Source: Trichoplax sp. H2
Lineage: Eukaryota; Placozoa; Uniplacotomia; Trichoplacea
Length of the DNA stretch: 64,000 nt
Assembly: GCA_003344405.1 (NCBI GenBank)
Contig: NOWV01000013.1
Span: 620,001-684,000 of the forward strand
Reading direction: 5' to 3'
In this document: positions 1 through 13,018 of the stretch, piece after piece
How the letters are laid out: each line of letters begins with the position of its first letter
Numbering within the stretch: the stretch's first letter is position 1
The notes under the pieces: generated by a model
Told to the model about the DNA's origin: nothing
Database searches by the model: none
Seen by the model: only the letters and a program-made list of their open reading frames with translations
Position numbers and translations under genes: made by a program

Positions 1-1330
1 TTTTCTTTGGCTTCTTGCTCGATGAAGGCCATCATATGGTGGATCTAGGGTGACGCCATATTGACATGAAAGTGGTTAGCTCAATATAAATGGCTTGAAC
101 AAAATTTCATTTATCCTCAACTGGATGCGGTACTACGCGAATCACTGTGGCAACATTACCTGCTTTTGGACTTCTGTATCTGATAAAGCCATTTTGATAG
201 GATTTAGTTGGTTTACAGCTGGCAATCTGTTCTGAATAAAATCTTGATTACTCCGCTATGGCGACTGCCGAGTTTGGAGGCAGTAGGAATCAGCTATGAA
301 TCAACGTCTCGGGTTTGGCGAAAGGAAACATCAAGCGCATGTCACGTGAAGATAAATTGTATTTGGGCTAGAGTAGAGTACTTAGTGCCGTGGCTCAGTA
401 CTGTACGGTCATGAGTAAAACTTGGAATACTGTACTGTACATTGCGCATGTCACTTGAAGATCAATTGTATTTGGGGTACTGTACACTACAGTAGATACA
501 GTAGAGTACCAAGTGCCGTGACATACAGTACAGTAGTACACAATACTATACTGTACGGTTATGCGTAAAACTTGGAATACCGTACTGTACACTGCGCATG
601 TCACGTGAAGTTCAATTGTATTTGGGGTACAGTACAGTGGATACAGTAGAGTGCTGAGTGCCGTGACACAGTACTGTACTGTACTGTACGCTCATGAGTA
701 AAACTTGGAATACTGTACTGTACAGTACTGTAGTGTACAGTACATACAGTACAGTACCGTACAGTACCAAACACGTGACACTACAGTATTTTGCTAGCAA
801 TTTCAAAATTCCTGTGCCTGAGTACTGTACACTGTACAGTACTGTACTGTACAGCCACAGTACTGTATACTGTATGCCAAGGCTTCTGCGATACGCTAAG
901 TAGGATTGAACAGGACTACCAACCAGCTTGCAGTGCCAGTGGCTAGCAGAAGTGACGTCACTGACACGTGCCCATACAGGATAATGTACTGTATGGTACT
1001 GTACAATGTACTGTAAATACCAGCACATGCCAGCGTCCGACGACTAATCCTTGCAGTAGGACTAGTAGTAGAACAGTGTGCTACTGTAGATTGGACGAAA
1101 AAATTTGGCTAGTAGCAGAACAGTGTGCTACTGTACTATAGATTGGACGAAAATTTGGCCCGATTCAAAATTCTGATGAAGTTACTACTATACAGCACTG
1201 TAAACTGAGTCTACAGTACAGTATGACTGTATCATACAGAACAAGCTACTCAGTAAATTCACTCCAACGCCCATGAAAGTCTCTCAGCCTGATAGAACTA
1301 CAGTACAGTACTGTATCCAGCTGTCATGTG
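1..1330. repeat. GTAC-palindrome island with short tandem arrays
   Basis: This stretch is dominated by alternating GTAC, TACAGTAC and TACTGTAC words. These assemble into the self-complementary 14-mer GTACTGTACAGTAC, for example near 716-730. Inside it is a tandem array at about 335-733, whose units begin with GCGCATGTCAC(G/T)TGAAG at 335, 444 and 594. A direct duplication of about 47-50 bases lies at 1062-1158 and contains CAGTGTGCTACTGTA. Short open frames on both strands here are by-products of the repeat (runs of Tyr, Ser, Thr, Val and Leu) and show no family resemblance. No gene is seen. Confidence 0.8.
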
Positions 1331-2609
1331 ACAACAGCTGTCAGCAGCAACTTGTTCCACACCATGATTGATCAATTCGTATCCACTGCTATTTCGGAAT
1401 TACGCTCAGTCCCTACATAATCGAAAAAAATAATATACACCTTCCAATTGAATGGATAGATTGATACTACAGCATACACTGAGCCAGTTGATTTACTTTA
1501 TTTATACGTCTTTAGATAAAACTTTCATGACCAATAATACACGCTTGCATTGCATTGCATTGCTATACCTGCAGGAGGAGTCAATTTATGTTAGTAATGA
1601 ATGTTTCTGTACCAAACGTGTATTATTTCCTACTTTCCTTGCAGTGATGCTATAAATTGTTTGAAATTCCTGACAGTAGATTACTATACAATAGGTGTGT
1701 CTCAATCTGCTCTACGGACTACCAGCAAGATGTCCTTATGATACTGCGGGTGTTCAACCCGGTAGATAAACAGGACACGCGTACTTACACGCGTATCATG
1801 ATCAAATCATTTTACTATCTTGGCTATAAATTCTTACTAATACTTAAATAGTTCAATGGCGATGGTTTGAACAAATGAATAGTGATCTTTATTAACCAAA
1901 AGTGACATGAAACAATTATACAAATACAGCCGGGTAATAGTATCGCATACGACGACAAATCGTTTCGATTTTTGGATGCTCGTTAGGTGTGCATCAACTT
2001 TATGTTTATTACAAAGGTACCAGTACATTATCACTCTATTGGCAATAAATCTACACTACAAATACATTGGTAGTAACAGATCATCCTAAAGTCATGTATA
2101 GTACAGTAAACAAATATTGATGGAACAAATACAATGTTGACTATAACAATAATATAAAAATAGAAACATAGTTGAACGCGCAAGTAATTGAACATTTTAG
2201 AATCACATTTCTGTAATTAATATGAACTCATAGAGAAAAATATCAAGGCCAACTGCAATTTCCAACTCGAATACATTATCATCCTATTTGACCTACCAGG
2301 ATTTTCCTGTACTAGAATTGAACAGATATTGGTGTGCACATATAGAATAACAAAGGCAAAATATGCTATAAAAATATAAGCAGATGCGATCAAGTGACGA
2401 AGCGATATAACGTACAAGGCACATAAGTACTGCATATAACACACCAGTACACTAGTCGATCTTGCTATACAGCCATATTGTACTTTACAATTTTTTCGAC
2501 ATAATACAGTATCATTCCTTAACTTAGGATAAGGAAAAAATATTAATATCAAAATTAAATACGTTTACCGATCAAATAATCTAACGGTTGCTATCGATAG
2601 GAATTTTAC
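1331..2609. other. intergenic, no gene recognised
   Basis: This AT-rich sequence lies between the repeat island and the 3' end of ARID2. It has several open frames of 60-111 codons on both strands (for example 2217-2552 minus), but none shows a conserved motif, signal peptide or splice-supported continuation. It probably includes the ARID2 3' untranslated region just below 2610. Confidence 0.5.
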
Positions 2610-5600
2610 TTAATTCAAATAAACAATACGCGAGCGCCGAAGATGCTTCCAGGTTATCAAAGGCCAAAGATGCCAAATGTTGCTCGTACCGCCTAAGAAG
2701 ACTGACAGAAAAAGCTCAAAATCAATTCCTTGGCAAACAAAAGTTTTTTCATCAATTTTGATATCAATAGCTGTAGCTTTTGATACTACATACGTTTTAG
2801 CTTCGTGAGTAAATTTAACCAAATTGCGTAACGTTAATGCGGCTGTTAACCGAACGCATTTTGTTAACGGAAGTTCATTTTCCACCTTTGTACAAAGAAG
2901 AAATAAGTTCAAAACGTTGATACACCATTTAATGAAATAGAAATCAAAGTTATAAACCGCGTACTGTGAGTGGAATCTTTGGTTGAGGTGCATACGATTT
3001 CCTAGTAATTTTTTCATTTGATATTTCACCATAATTTTTTATGTGCTTCTAAAAGCGACACCGTAAATCGAAAAATAAATATTTTTCAACTTCATAATTT
3101 ACTTAAAATAGGTTACGAGTATAAATTAACCTGTAGATGAAATATCATAGAGAATCGAGCTCTTTTGACACGTTTTGTAGTGTCATTTAAACAACCTTCC
3201 CATCCACAAAATCCTTGAGAATTATTAGCATGCACATTATAAACATGACTAGCTAGATCCTTCACGTTCTCATAATGCCTATAGAGATAAAAGAATGATC
3301 AACACATCGATATCTAAATTCTACGATACAGAATAACCATACTTGAATACTCTTTTGCTAGATAAACAATGTATGTAAAGCGCATATGCAGTTACTGTAT
3401 GTAACGTACCGTTGGCAATCGTTCCATTTGCAAAGGTACGTTGCATTTTCCGTCTGTTGTTTAGAAGTACCAGTAGCTGCAGTATCTTCTTCAGTAGTGT
3501 CTAATTTATTCAAGCAATTACCGTTCGCTTGGCTAACTTGAGGGTATGCCTGTGTAGGTTGAATTGTCGTCGTGCTAGAACTGGTAATGCCAGCATTCGG
3601 TAACTGTTCATGATTATCAGTCGATAACGTCAAATCAACACTTAGTTGTCCATTAACTTTATTATCTATTTGACTTATTGATGATTTTCTCTTTAATGAT
3701 GTTATTAATTCAACCGATTTCTCTCCATTACTATTATTATTCAACCCTTGCAATTCAGAATTTTCAAATCTCTGATTAAATCCTTTATTACAATCCTTGG
3801 AAATAGATATATCATGCGTAGAAGTTATATCCTTGCGAAATTGTAAGGTTGCACCATTCTGTAAGTTACCAATAACTTTTGGTAAATTAATGCTTGCTTT
3901 CTCTGTAATGTTGCAATTCTTGGAACCGCTTTCGCTGGTTGTTCCGTTAGTATTATCGTCGTCTTTGCTACCGTTATTACTTACGCCTGAAGGATGCAGA
4001 AATCGAAAAGAGCAATCAGATAAAATTTGTACTTTAACGGAAGAAGTCGAAAGACTAGTAGAAGCAGGCTGGTTACTACCTAAACTTGCGTGTACTGTTG
4101 CGACGCTATCAGCTGTTGTTGCGGCAGAATCTTTACTAGTCATAGAACTAGGCGTGGAGTCACAAGATAGAGAAGCGACAACTTTGTTACTACTACCAAA
4201 ATTTTCTTGTCTTAAAGTAGTTGGTCCAGTTGATGCATAATTGCTTCCAGAAGACAACCCTTTATTACGAATATTAGGGTTCGCCAACGGCATTTGAACA
4301 AATTGAGTAGTTTTTTTCAACATTTGACTAGGTAGTCGGATAGCGCCTAACTGAGAATTTTGTTTTTGCGAATCGATAGAGAACTGCGGTCCTTGAGTAC
4401 TAGTGTCGATTCTTTGTAAATTAGCAGTTATATTACCCATACCACCACCTTGAGTACTAGTGTCTATTCTTTGTAAATTAGCAGTTACATTTCCCATACT
4501 TCCACCTTGAGTACTAGTGTCTATTCTTTGTAAATTAGCAGTTATATTACCCATACTTCCACTGTAAGGTTGCACAGTGGGAGTCATGTAAGGCATTTGA
4601 CGTCCCTGAACAGTACCGACAACAGTAGATGTCCGAGCAACACTATTCATTACAGGTAATGTTGGCGTTCGATTAACATTGGAATGTCCTATTAATGGAA
4701 TAATCATATGAATGAGAAAAATAATAACCAACATACATTGTGAATAAAGCTTAAGCGTAGTAATTACCAGGAGTATAAGTAAATGGCAACGGTCGAGCCC
4801 TTTTCCGAACACCAGTATAAAAATATTGATTTGTGTTACCATAGGTAACACGCTTAATTTCCGCAGATGGAAATACTTCGTGTATTAAGCGACTAAATGT
4901 CGTTGAATTAACGATACCAGTGATACTAAGTCTATTGCAGGTAGCCAAGTAATCGGAGTACATACCACTCCGTGGTACATACCCACCGGTACAACAATCG
5001 TAAGTTGCATTTAACCTACAAGGAAATATTAGCATTATTTAAAGGTTTTCAATATAATTTCGATGGGGTACAGAAGCCAATACAGACCATGCATGTGCAA
5101 AATTTTCGTTTTCTCGATCTATTCTTGACATTTCCTCGGCTGATCGAGATACTACAGGGCTAATAATAGCTGCTATATCCGCCATATTATTACTTGACAC
5201 CTGAGGTGGCTGCGCTTGTGCAATTGTGGAGGCGCTAATCTGCGATCTTTTATCGAAAAGAAAAATACCAGCCATGGCCTCTTCGCCGAATTTGTGAACA
5301 TCAAGGCTTACCAGACTGACCAATAAATCTACAAATAATGATAATTGATAGTTGACTGATGATAAAGATATTTTTAGGCATTTTCATCACTGGTATGACA
5401 TTACATGCTATGCGTCTATCACCAATACTTTTAAATAACACAGTACAATATTCGAAATTAGTAACGTAACAATAATAACTCAAGACGACTAACCAATGGA
5501 GTGATTAACTGCTAACACTTGACAGCATGTAGCTTCTCCTAATCCAGTTAAGGCGCAAAGAACATCTAAGCTAGTAATGAGAAGCTGAGATAAAAAAAAG

Positions 5601-8172
5601 CACAAATTCAATCCATTAAAACTTATAAGCCAAATGTAAATCCTAAGAATTAAGTGCTCAAAATTTAAAGAGTAAATACTGACATCCTTCTCACCTGAAC
5701 ATCAGGAACTGTTAAATAATTAATAACTACACTATAAATACTTGAATCGGTGACATTAGATATAACTTCACTATGATCAATATTCTCACATAAGCCTGCA
5801 GTTATTTCCATTCCTGAAAGAAAATCAATCGGTGATATGTATATATATGTATCTATTTGCAAGGCACTACAAAATCAAGATATCGAAATGTAGTATTGTG
5901 ATGATACTGCTAAAAACAAGCGGTCATACCCGTTCGTCATTACAAAATGTTTGTTTAAGACTACCGCAGTTTAATACCCTGACAACTAAACAATTAGTAA
6001 TTAAATACCTTTCAGAATATCTTGCTTATCGATTGATTTTATAAGTCTCCAAACATATTTTAATAAGATTTGAGTTCGATAATTAGTCGGTGATTCCAGC
6101 GATATCTAAGCATGAACATAAAATTATCACGGTTTGATTCACGTATCAAATTCTCCTGATAACAAGCGACCAGATCATCAGAATTTCATTTTACCTCCGG
6201 AGATAAGTTGCTTAGCGTTTCTAAAGCGTTACTTCTTAGTGATGAAATATTACTACACATGCATAGTAACAGGAATCTTTTATAAAATGGATTATAAAAG
6301 CCAAGTTAGTTTATATTTGTAGCATTAAACAAATCTTACCAAATGGTTCAAAATTATAAGTACCTTAGGCATACATCAGTATTTGACAAAACAACTGCAT
6401 TGGACTTTATAAACGATAAATTAAGGACTATTACCGCAACCTATTGAAAGACGAACTGTCTTAGTACAGATCACTCATTACTAATAATTAAGTATTAAGA
6501 TATTACATCAGCCTACTAAAAATCGGAAATCAGTACATCATACCCTTTCAAGTCTATCAATTGCTAGCCTCGACAACTTCCCCGGATAATGATCGAACAA
6601 GTTATCATCGTTATTTTCTTCTTTGGAATTATCATCAATATTCCGATGGTCTAATTTGTAACGCAAGATCAATTAAAGTGTCATAACACAGAAATTGTGA
6701 CATATTTTAATCATCATCTACCAGGAAATGGTCCATAAATCAATCTCTTAATTTCATTATCTTTCACACAGCTTTCCCAAAACTGAGAAAAAAAGGAATT
6801 ACAATTAAACCAACTCATCAGAACTACCCCATTCCGTAATAAAATTCATTAGCAGATACAGTATGGCAGATTACAATTGTTTCAAGAAAATTTAAATTCT
6901 TACCTTCACAAAATTTATTTCAGGGACGTTTAAAATACTTCTATCATTACTAATATGCTTTGCGTAATCTTTGGACAATTATAAATAAAGAGTAAATAAC
7001 ACAAGATTTACGCGTTCTTGCCATATCGTAATTTACAAATTCATAACATCAACTAAAATCAATATACCTTGTTCGAATAATCCCACTATAGCTAAGAGTC
7101 TACGAATAAAACATGGCATCTACACATAGAATAGCGTAATGAGTAGGTGTAAAAATATTGCAATGGCCAGTTTTAGTATCACTGTACTAGGTGTACAACC
7201 TTTACAATTAGGAACGGCTTATTAGTGTCATAAGACATTTCAATTAAGATATGTAAGGCAAATTCGACTTCATTCGGTAAACCCGACTCTAGAGCTAACA
7301 TCAATGTGTCCGATGTTCTAATACCACCTACTCAAGTAAATATTATCAAAAGCAAATTACTTATATATTGTATATATTTGCGCAATTGTCAAATGCTTAT
7401 AAAAATTAATTTAAATTTAATAGTCAGGTTTATCATTACAGAGCTCATACAATCTAAGGTTAATAAGTTTTCTATTGTAATTACATTGCATATAGCATCA
7501 GCTAACGGTTAATAGGCAACCGAAGGTATTTTAAAATCTTAAACTGTCGCTGTTATCCATAGATTATAATCATGGACAAAGCAACATTGGGTATCTTTCT
7601 ATTAGAGCATTTATTATAAAAATCTTAAGGGTTCAAATATTTACGTTTATTAATTATCCATATTAACGTTACTAACCTTCTATTGAAGCACTTGCCATTC
7701 TGTCGTAGGCTAATATTAGAGAAATAAGGACAAATAAGGAAAAAGTTAGCAATAATAATCACACCCGAAAATAATAGATACTACAAGATACTATTACTAT
7801 TATGCAAAGCTAACAATATAATCATTCTCTCGGTGATCATGTAGTAAAAAATAAAGAACAAGAGCTATAGCTATCGATACGGTTGCTATTTATTGACTTT
7901 CACATCGAGTAATATAAATGTATCGTAGAAACATCATCGATTCCATCATTATAATTTAATGATGTATGTAATTCCTCATGAGGTTTGATTATCAATGTTC
8001 AATAATATAAAGATATTACATAAGAGATATTGATTAGGTAACGTTAAAAAGATTAGTTAATAAAGAGTAAGTCAAGATACCTGTCGCGTGATTGATCTTA
8101 AGTCGACCTGAAGAAATAATATCTTCAAGGTCTTCATTGAAAAAATTGGTTTTCTCGTAAATTTTAAAATAC
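2610..8172 (-). CDS. ARID2: ARID2 (BAF200), PBAF chromatin-remodelling subunit; 5' end not located
   Basis: ARID2 is the signature subunit of the PBAF form of SWI/SNF and acts in the nucleus. Exons identified on the minus strand, 5' to 3': 8081-8172 (end of the ARID region, KIYEKTNFFNED); 7200-7317 (SGLPNEVEFALHIL, nearly identical to vertebrate ARID2); 6721-6782 (FWESCVKDNEIKRLIYGPF); 6544-6650; 6195-6252 (LRSNALETLSNL); 5695-5813 (armadillo-like, YLTVPDVQ); 5494-5584 (LLITSLDVLCALTGLGEA); 5088-5328 (LLVSLVSLDVHKFGEEA); 4768-5015 (RFX-type DNA-binding domain, VPRSGMYSDYLATCNRL); a long Ser/Thr/Asn/Gln-rich exon from 3410 to about 4700; 3131-3278 (zinc fingers); and 2610-2885 (VRLTAALTLRNLVKF, matching the conserved C terminus). 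Another exon near 5930-5978 is likely, but its phase does not fit the next one. The N-terminal ARID core should lie upstream of 8172 and was not found. Family assignment is very secure; the start is unknown and a few junctions are approximate. Confidence 0.93.
3131..3440 (-). other. ARID2: ARID2 C2H2 zinc-finger pair, first finger split by an intron
   Basis: The long exon ends with CKWNDCQR at a GTACGT donor (exon edge 3410). It joins the next exon (3131-3278), which begins HYENVKDLASHVYNVH. The join restores a C-x4-C-x12-H-x4-H finger that neither exon holds alone. A second finger starts with CGWEGC and continues into ARFSMIFHLQ, where the next donor falls. This matches the paired fingers near the C terminus of animal ARID2 proteins. 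Confidence 0.85.
4391..4561 (-). repeat. ARID2: 57-bp in-frame tandem repeat inside ARID2
   Basis: Three copies with a 57-base period (starts 4391, 4448 and 4505 on the plus strand) encode three 19-residue repeats of the type MGN(I/V)TANLQRIDTSTQGG. The copies differ at only a few positions, so the expansion looks recent. It lies in the low-complexity linker between the RFX-type domain and the zinc fingers, where length changes are tolerated. Confidence 0.92.
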
Positions 8173-11100
8173 CTTGGTATAAAATTGTAGAAAGATGACT
8201 ATTAACAAGTGAAATCCTGGTAGTTTCAAGTTTAGTATCGAAAATACTACAAGGTGAATAACAAGATACATCAACAAAATGAAAATGTGATCACTTTATT
8301 GTTGAGCTTCAGGGCAAGTCGGCAGTGCAGTATGAGAATCATATCATGTGGTGTAAGCTTCTTTTAAGTTTAATATTCAACTTTCATTACAATTTTAAAT
8401 GCACGAAATCAAGATTAATTAAACGTTTTCATCTAAATAGTTTTTATTTCCTTTTGATTCAAACTGCTAATTTATCTTGGGTGCCATTGTATGTTAATAT
8501 AGATTTATTTCTTTATTTTGTCGTACTATTCAGGATAGTAAGTAAAGTACTGTACTACATTACTATGCGTTAATTACCTTCGATTTATTTCGTACAGCGA
8601 TCGATCCAGAACAGATAATATAGTATTGTACTGTATATGGTACAGACTGTATACTGCAGTTTAGTAGGTGATTTTAAATCCTTATCCCGGCATATAGTAT
8701 GATTAACAGTAGTATAGTAAAAGCTTGATTCTTCCAGATGTAATAATTATTACGCGTAATTATTATCTTTCTTTTTCTTATTATTACACTATGTGTTACT
8801 TTGCACTAATTTGCGATTTATTCTATTGGGCTTCAATAACGGTACTGCTGTATTGTGCTTACTTGTGCTCAATTGTAAATATCCCTAACACTAAAATCTG
8901 GTAATTATTATTGCTAAAATTGCAGGACTTTGGTATGGAACTAGCAACAAACGACGTAACTTTCGGCGTTGAGCATAGACATAACATAAATCGTATACAG
9001 TATTGTAAAATTTGCCGTCATATTACATTATCTAGGAAATTTTTTATAAATTATTCAGTTTATGTCTATCGATGCACTGTATTGATTTGATTGCTGCACA
9101 AATTTGAAGACATTTGCATAGCGCAATAGATCGTTCAATCACTGCTATCAAAGGATTATAGGCGTAACAAGTGAAAGCAATAGATCAGACTAAAAGACGA
9201 AATGGATACGCTTTTGCTTTAATCCTTGAATGCTTATAATTGGTTCTAGCTGGCGTAAGTTTTCAGTCCAAATCTATGCCGTACAGGTAACCTACTGTAT
9301 TATTTAATGATCAATATTATGCACGTACGATGTATTGCAGTCAGCTAGAAGATACTGTTAGTATTGGAAGTAAATTGAAAAAGACAGTGTGGAAAACATT
9401 AGGATATCATTCAAGCAACCATTAACAGTCTACTGTACGAAGGGAATCAATCAATCGAGATGAAGGACACCCATGAGGAAAAATAAAGAAGATTGGTCGA
9501 GAATTTTCAGAGTATAGATGATATAAATTATAAGTGCGCTATTTTATAGATAGTCCTAATGCAGACGTTCATCGGTTGTATTGTATTGCAAATGATTTTA
9601 GACCTGAAGAAGACAACTATCATGAAGTTGTATCTCGTAGAGCAAAGTTTTTGGACACAAGTCAAGACAATTTCAAGACAGCAAACTGCAAGCATATCCA
9701 ATAGATAAATATATTGACCAGCTCATTGGATCAAAGTTATCTTACGCCATTACTATTTATTATAGTACCTTAAGTAGAATTGACGTAGAGCATACGAACT
9801 ATTAACGCATCCATCAGCAGGCAACTTCAAAGCTTCAGCAATTTCTGTCCATTTTCTTTGGCTAGTTACCTATTATTATAGATTCATTAATGATACGATA
9901 TCGAACCCGCTCTTCTAGCTGAGAGGAATGTAGAAAAAAATAATTGCATAGCTAAACTAGGAATACCTGAGCGCAACCACCACATGAAGTTACTTTACGA
10001 TACAATGCAGCTAGATCAACCTCTTTACCGGCAAACACTGCTTTATCAATAAATGGTGATCTAATAGTATATAACACAGTCATGATTAAGATGCAATGTC
10101 ATTTCAAAATTTTTTAAATTTTACTGTCCATTGGATTCTTCAGCCGCTGGCATCGTCAATGTAGAAGACTATTTGCAATTTGCTATATCGGCCATTTTTA
10201 GCTGTATTTGAATGCTTGTTTAGTTATATCATGAAGAAGCATATCAACTTACCCGATAGACTTGTGAAAACTTTTTAAATTTTCTAAAAATTTATCACCG
10301 CATGGCCGGGAAGTTGGCCCGAATAACTCGTTGCTCCGATAGGATGACATTACTGTTGAAAAAGAATGGCTATATCGACCTTGTTGGACACTGGGCTAAT
10401 AATGTACTGTACAGTATAGGTCTCTCTCTCTATAATACAGACTATCTTAAAGCACGTTAAAGTGATAAACTGCTATAGAATATTCAAATGGGATAGTTAG
10501 AGTAAGAATTTAATTGGAACCTAGACGATTTCAATGTGCAATGGATTTCTTTTGCAATTTTGACTTGCTTGAAGTTGATTTCCAAGTAAAAAGCAACACA
10601 GAGCGAAGAAGATTCTGAGAATGGCGCGGACGCAGCAGTGGACGGACTTCAATGTTGATTGCCTCGTTCACTATAAGCGCTTCCGTACTTTTGTGAGCAT
10701 GCCCTGTTTGTGTTGTTCTTCTAGCGCCATAACTCGGACCTAAACGGTCCAGCTGGTCCACTAGAAATACCGGTATTTTAGTCCATGGAGTACAGTACAA
10801 TGCTACAGTATACAGTACTGTATAGTATGTTGTGGCGTGTAAAATGGCTGTCATCCCATCCAAATGATTGCCAATGAGGATGAACGATGAGTTACTGGGC
10901 GCTAACACGTGATTTATGACTTAATGGGTGATATCATTTTTGGGTACAGTACAATGCCTTTGCATTGTACTGTACCATACTGTAGTGTACTGTACAGTAC
11001 AGTGTACACTGAGTGTACAGTACCGTAAAAGTGGAACGCAAGCCTCATACGTGCTGACGGACGGACTTAGCATGCTGGATACAGTACCAATCTCTATCAG

Positions 11101-13018
11101 TAAACAGCATCTTGTAGCATAAACTGGCGCTTGATGGTAGACGACATAACAAGTTATAAAGCAAATTTGAAAATTAATTAATGAACAAAAATCTAAAATC
11201 AAATTAAAACTAGTTTATGCCCCACTGTTAGAGCAGATAAGACCCTCGCTAGCTGTTCACTGCACCAAGATTGTGCTAGTATGGTACTTTAGAGTTCTAA
11301 ACTACTCCATCAACTACTGTACTCCGAGTGTGACCATTCTACATGCGTACATATTGTACAATCTAGATGGCGCAATGCAATCAATTCAATTCAATTTAAA
11401 TCGGCATCCAGAAATAGCGGCTATATAATCTTGAAATTAATAATATTTGCCATAATACAAATAAATATTAATTATCGTGGTAATAATAAGTATTAACTGC
11501 AATCTGAAATAAGGTGTCGTAATAATATACTGTACCTAGAAGATTTTCTAGTTTAACAACATCTCGATACCAGGGCATATTAACTGATCGCTACTAACGT
11601 ACTAAATTGGAAGAGCATAGTTCGACCAATGTTAGGTTTGGAATAAATTATAGCGATAGTACAACATCTTCGAAAGCTATGTTTTGGATTGCTACTGATT
11701 CTATTGCTCTTACTGTAGCGGCTTCTACAGTAATTGGATCTAATCGACGTTTAAAAATAATGCAGTACGTGCTTGTCATACTATGACTGTATACTATATG
11801 ATGTGTAGTGAACACCATTTTATCCAGTAGCGAACTATGGAAATGATAGATTTGCTAGTTTTGAATTGTGAATTCGTGATCCATTTTACTGCCTAGCTAA
11901 TTTAAGCCCAAATCTGCTAAAAAAAAAGTCCAAATCCGTAGCAAATTCTAGTTACAGCAATACTATAGTACGTAAATATTCCTTTATCATGTTTGCAAGA
12001 AGAGTAGAAAAAATATCAAATTGTAGGCGCGTATATGAACGTTCTTGTTCTGATTTATTTCCATTGCTGTTCTACGTTAGACCCTACTTTGCAGTTTCTT
12101 TGACCTCAAATTTAGGGCTATTACGCGTAGAGCTGATTTTACAACATTATTATATAATGATGGTAAGGAACAAATCGAATAAAACTAATAACAACGACTA
12201 TATATTTAAGGAAGGATTAGGTTAGACATGGACTTTTTTCTTGTTGTCCATGAGTTCCAGTTACTGTAACAGATGGCTAAGACGGTACCGGTACGACAGA
12301 CTCGTATAGTAAATACATTCGATGAAATGGAATAGCAGTTTATTCCCATGACATATGAAAACATGAAACACCAAACTTTAGTTACGGACAGCAATCATAT
12401 CAGCAGTGTCCGTCATAACTTTCTAATCTCCTTCTAATTAATTATGTGTTGATAACATCACGTACTACTATAGCACTAGGGATTATCGGATAAGCATCAT
12501 ATCCCACTAGAGGTAATAATTAAATTATTAAAGCATTAACGACAACATTCCTGATGTCGATCCCTCTGCTGAGCTGATCTTAGTATTCCATTTGTGCTGA
12601 TACACCATCAATACGCGCTATATTTCGCGCAGCTACGGACGAAATAAACTACAATTATATTGTCGAAAATCTATTTATTATAATGATACCACGCTATAGA
12701 TTACACTATAGTATGAAAGACTGAAATTTGACACCTTTCACAAATACAGAGTGAAAGAATCTAACTGTTAACATCAAATAAGCCTTAATATATAAAATTT
12801 AATGCAAATTTACTACTGGTTAGGATAGTTGATGGATTTATCCTTTAAAATGTAATGAAACTATCTACCTAGGTTGAAATAGAATAATGTAATAAAAATA
12901 AATAAATTATAAAATGATTATAAGTTACCATACTTCATACATTTAAAGCCAAAATATCCAGTATAACTTTAATCTTTATCCTGCACTTGTTTTATAACAT
13001 TAGTATTGCAGTCGAAGA
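8173..13018. other. intergenic or distal 5' ARID2 region, no exon recognised
   Basis: I read both strands for the missing ARID domain (LDLY and GGF-type motifs) and for other genes and found nothing secure. One plus-strand frame from about 9531 to 9703 is open for roughly 55 codons without an ATG and contains PEEDNYHEVVSRRAKFLD; it matches no family I know. A GTAC-rich island occupies about 10400-11110. A 7-bp inverted repeat (CATGGAC / GTCCATG) lies near 12230-12252. Confidence 0.4.
10400..11110. repeat. second GTAC-palindrome island
   Basis: TACAGTAC, GTACTGTA and related words cluster around 10400-10425, 10790-10830 and 10945-11030. The last cluster includes the full palindrome GTACTGTACAGTAC near 10989. 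The overlapping minus-strand frames at 10531-10908 and 10921-11202 are explained by this repeat and show no protein-family features. Confidence 0.7.

Noticed and set aside
612-1028. 138-codon minus-strand frame
   Set aside because: Generated by the GTAC repeat (Tyr-Ser-Thr-Val-Leu runs), with no known domain.
3797-4240. 147-codon plus-strand open frame
   Set aside because: Exact antisense shadow of the ARID2 low-complexity exon, with no family features of its own.
9895-9935. Possible tRNA B-box (GGGTTCGATATCG on the minus strand)
   Set aside because: The flanking bases do not form a T arm, acceptor stem or anticodon arm.
10531-11202. Minus-strand frames of 125 and 93 codons
   Set aside because: They overlap the GTAC island. 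No signal, motif or exon structure was found.
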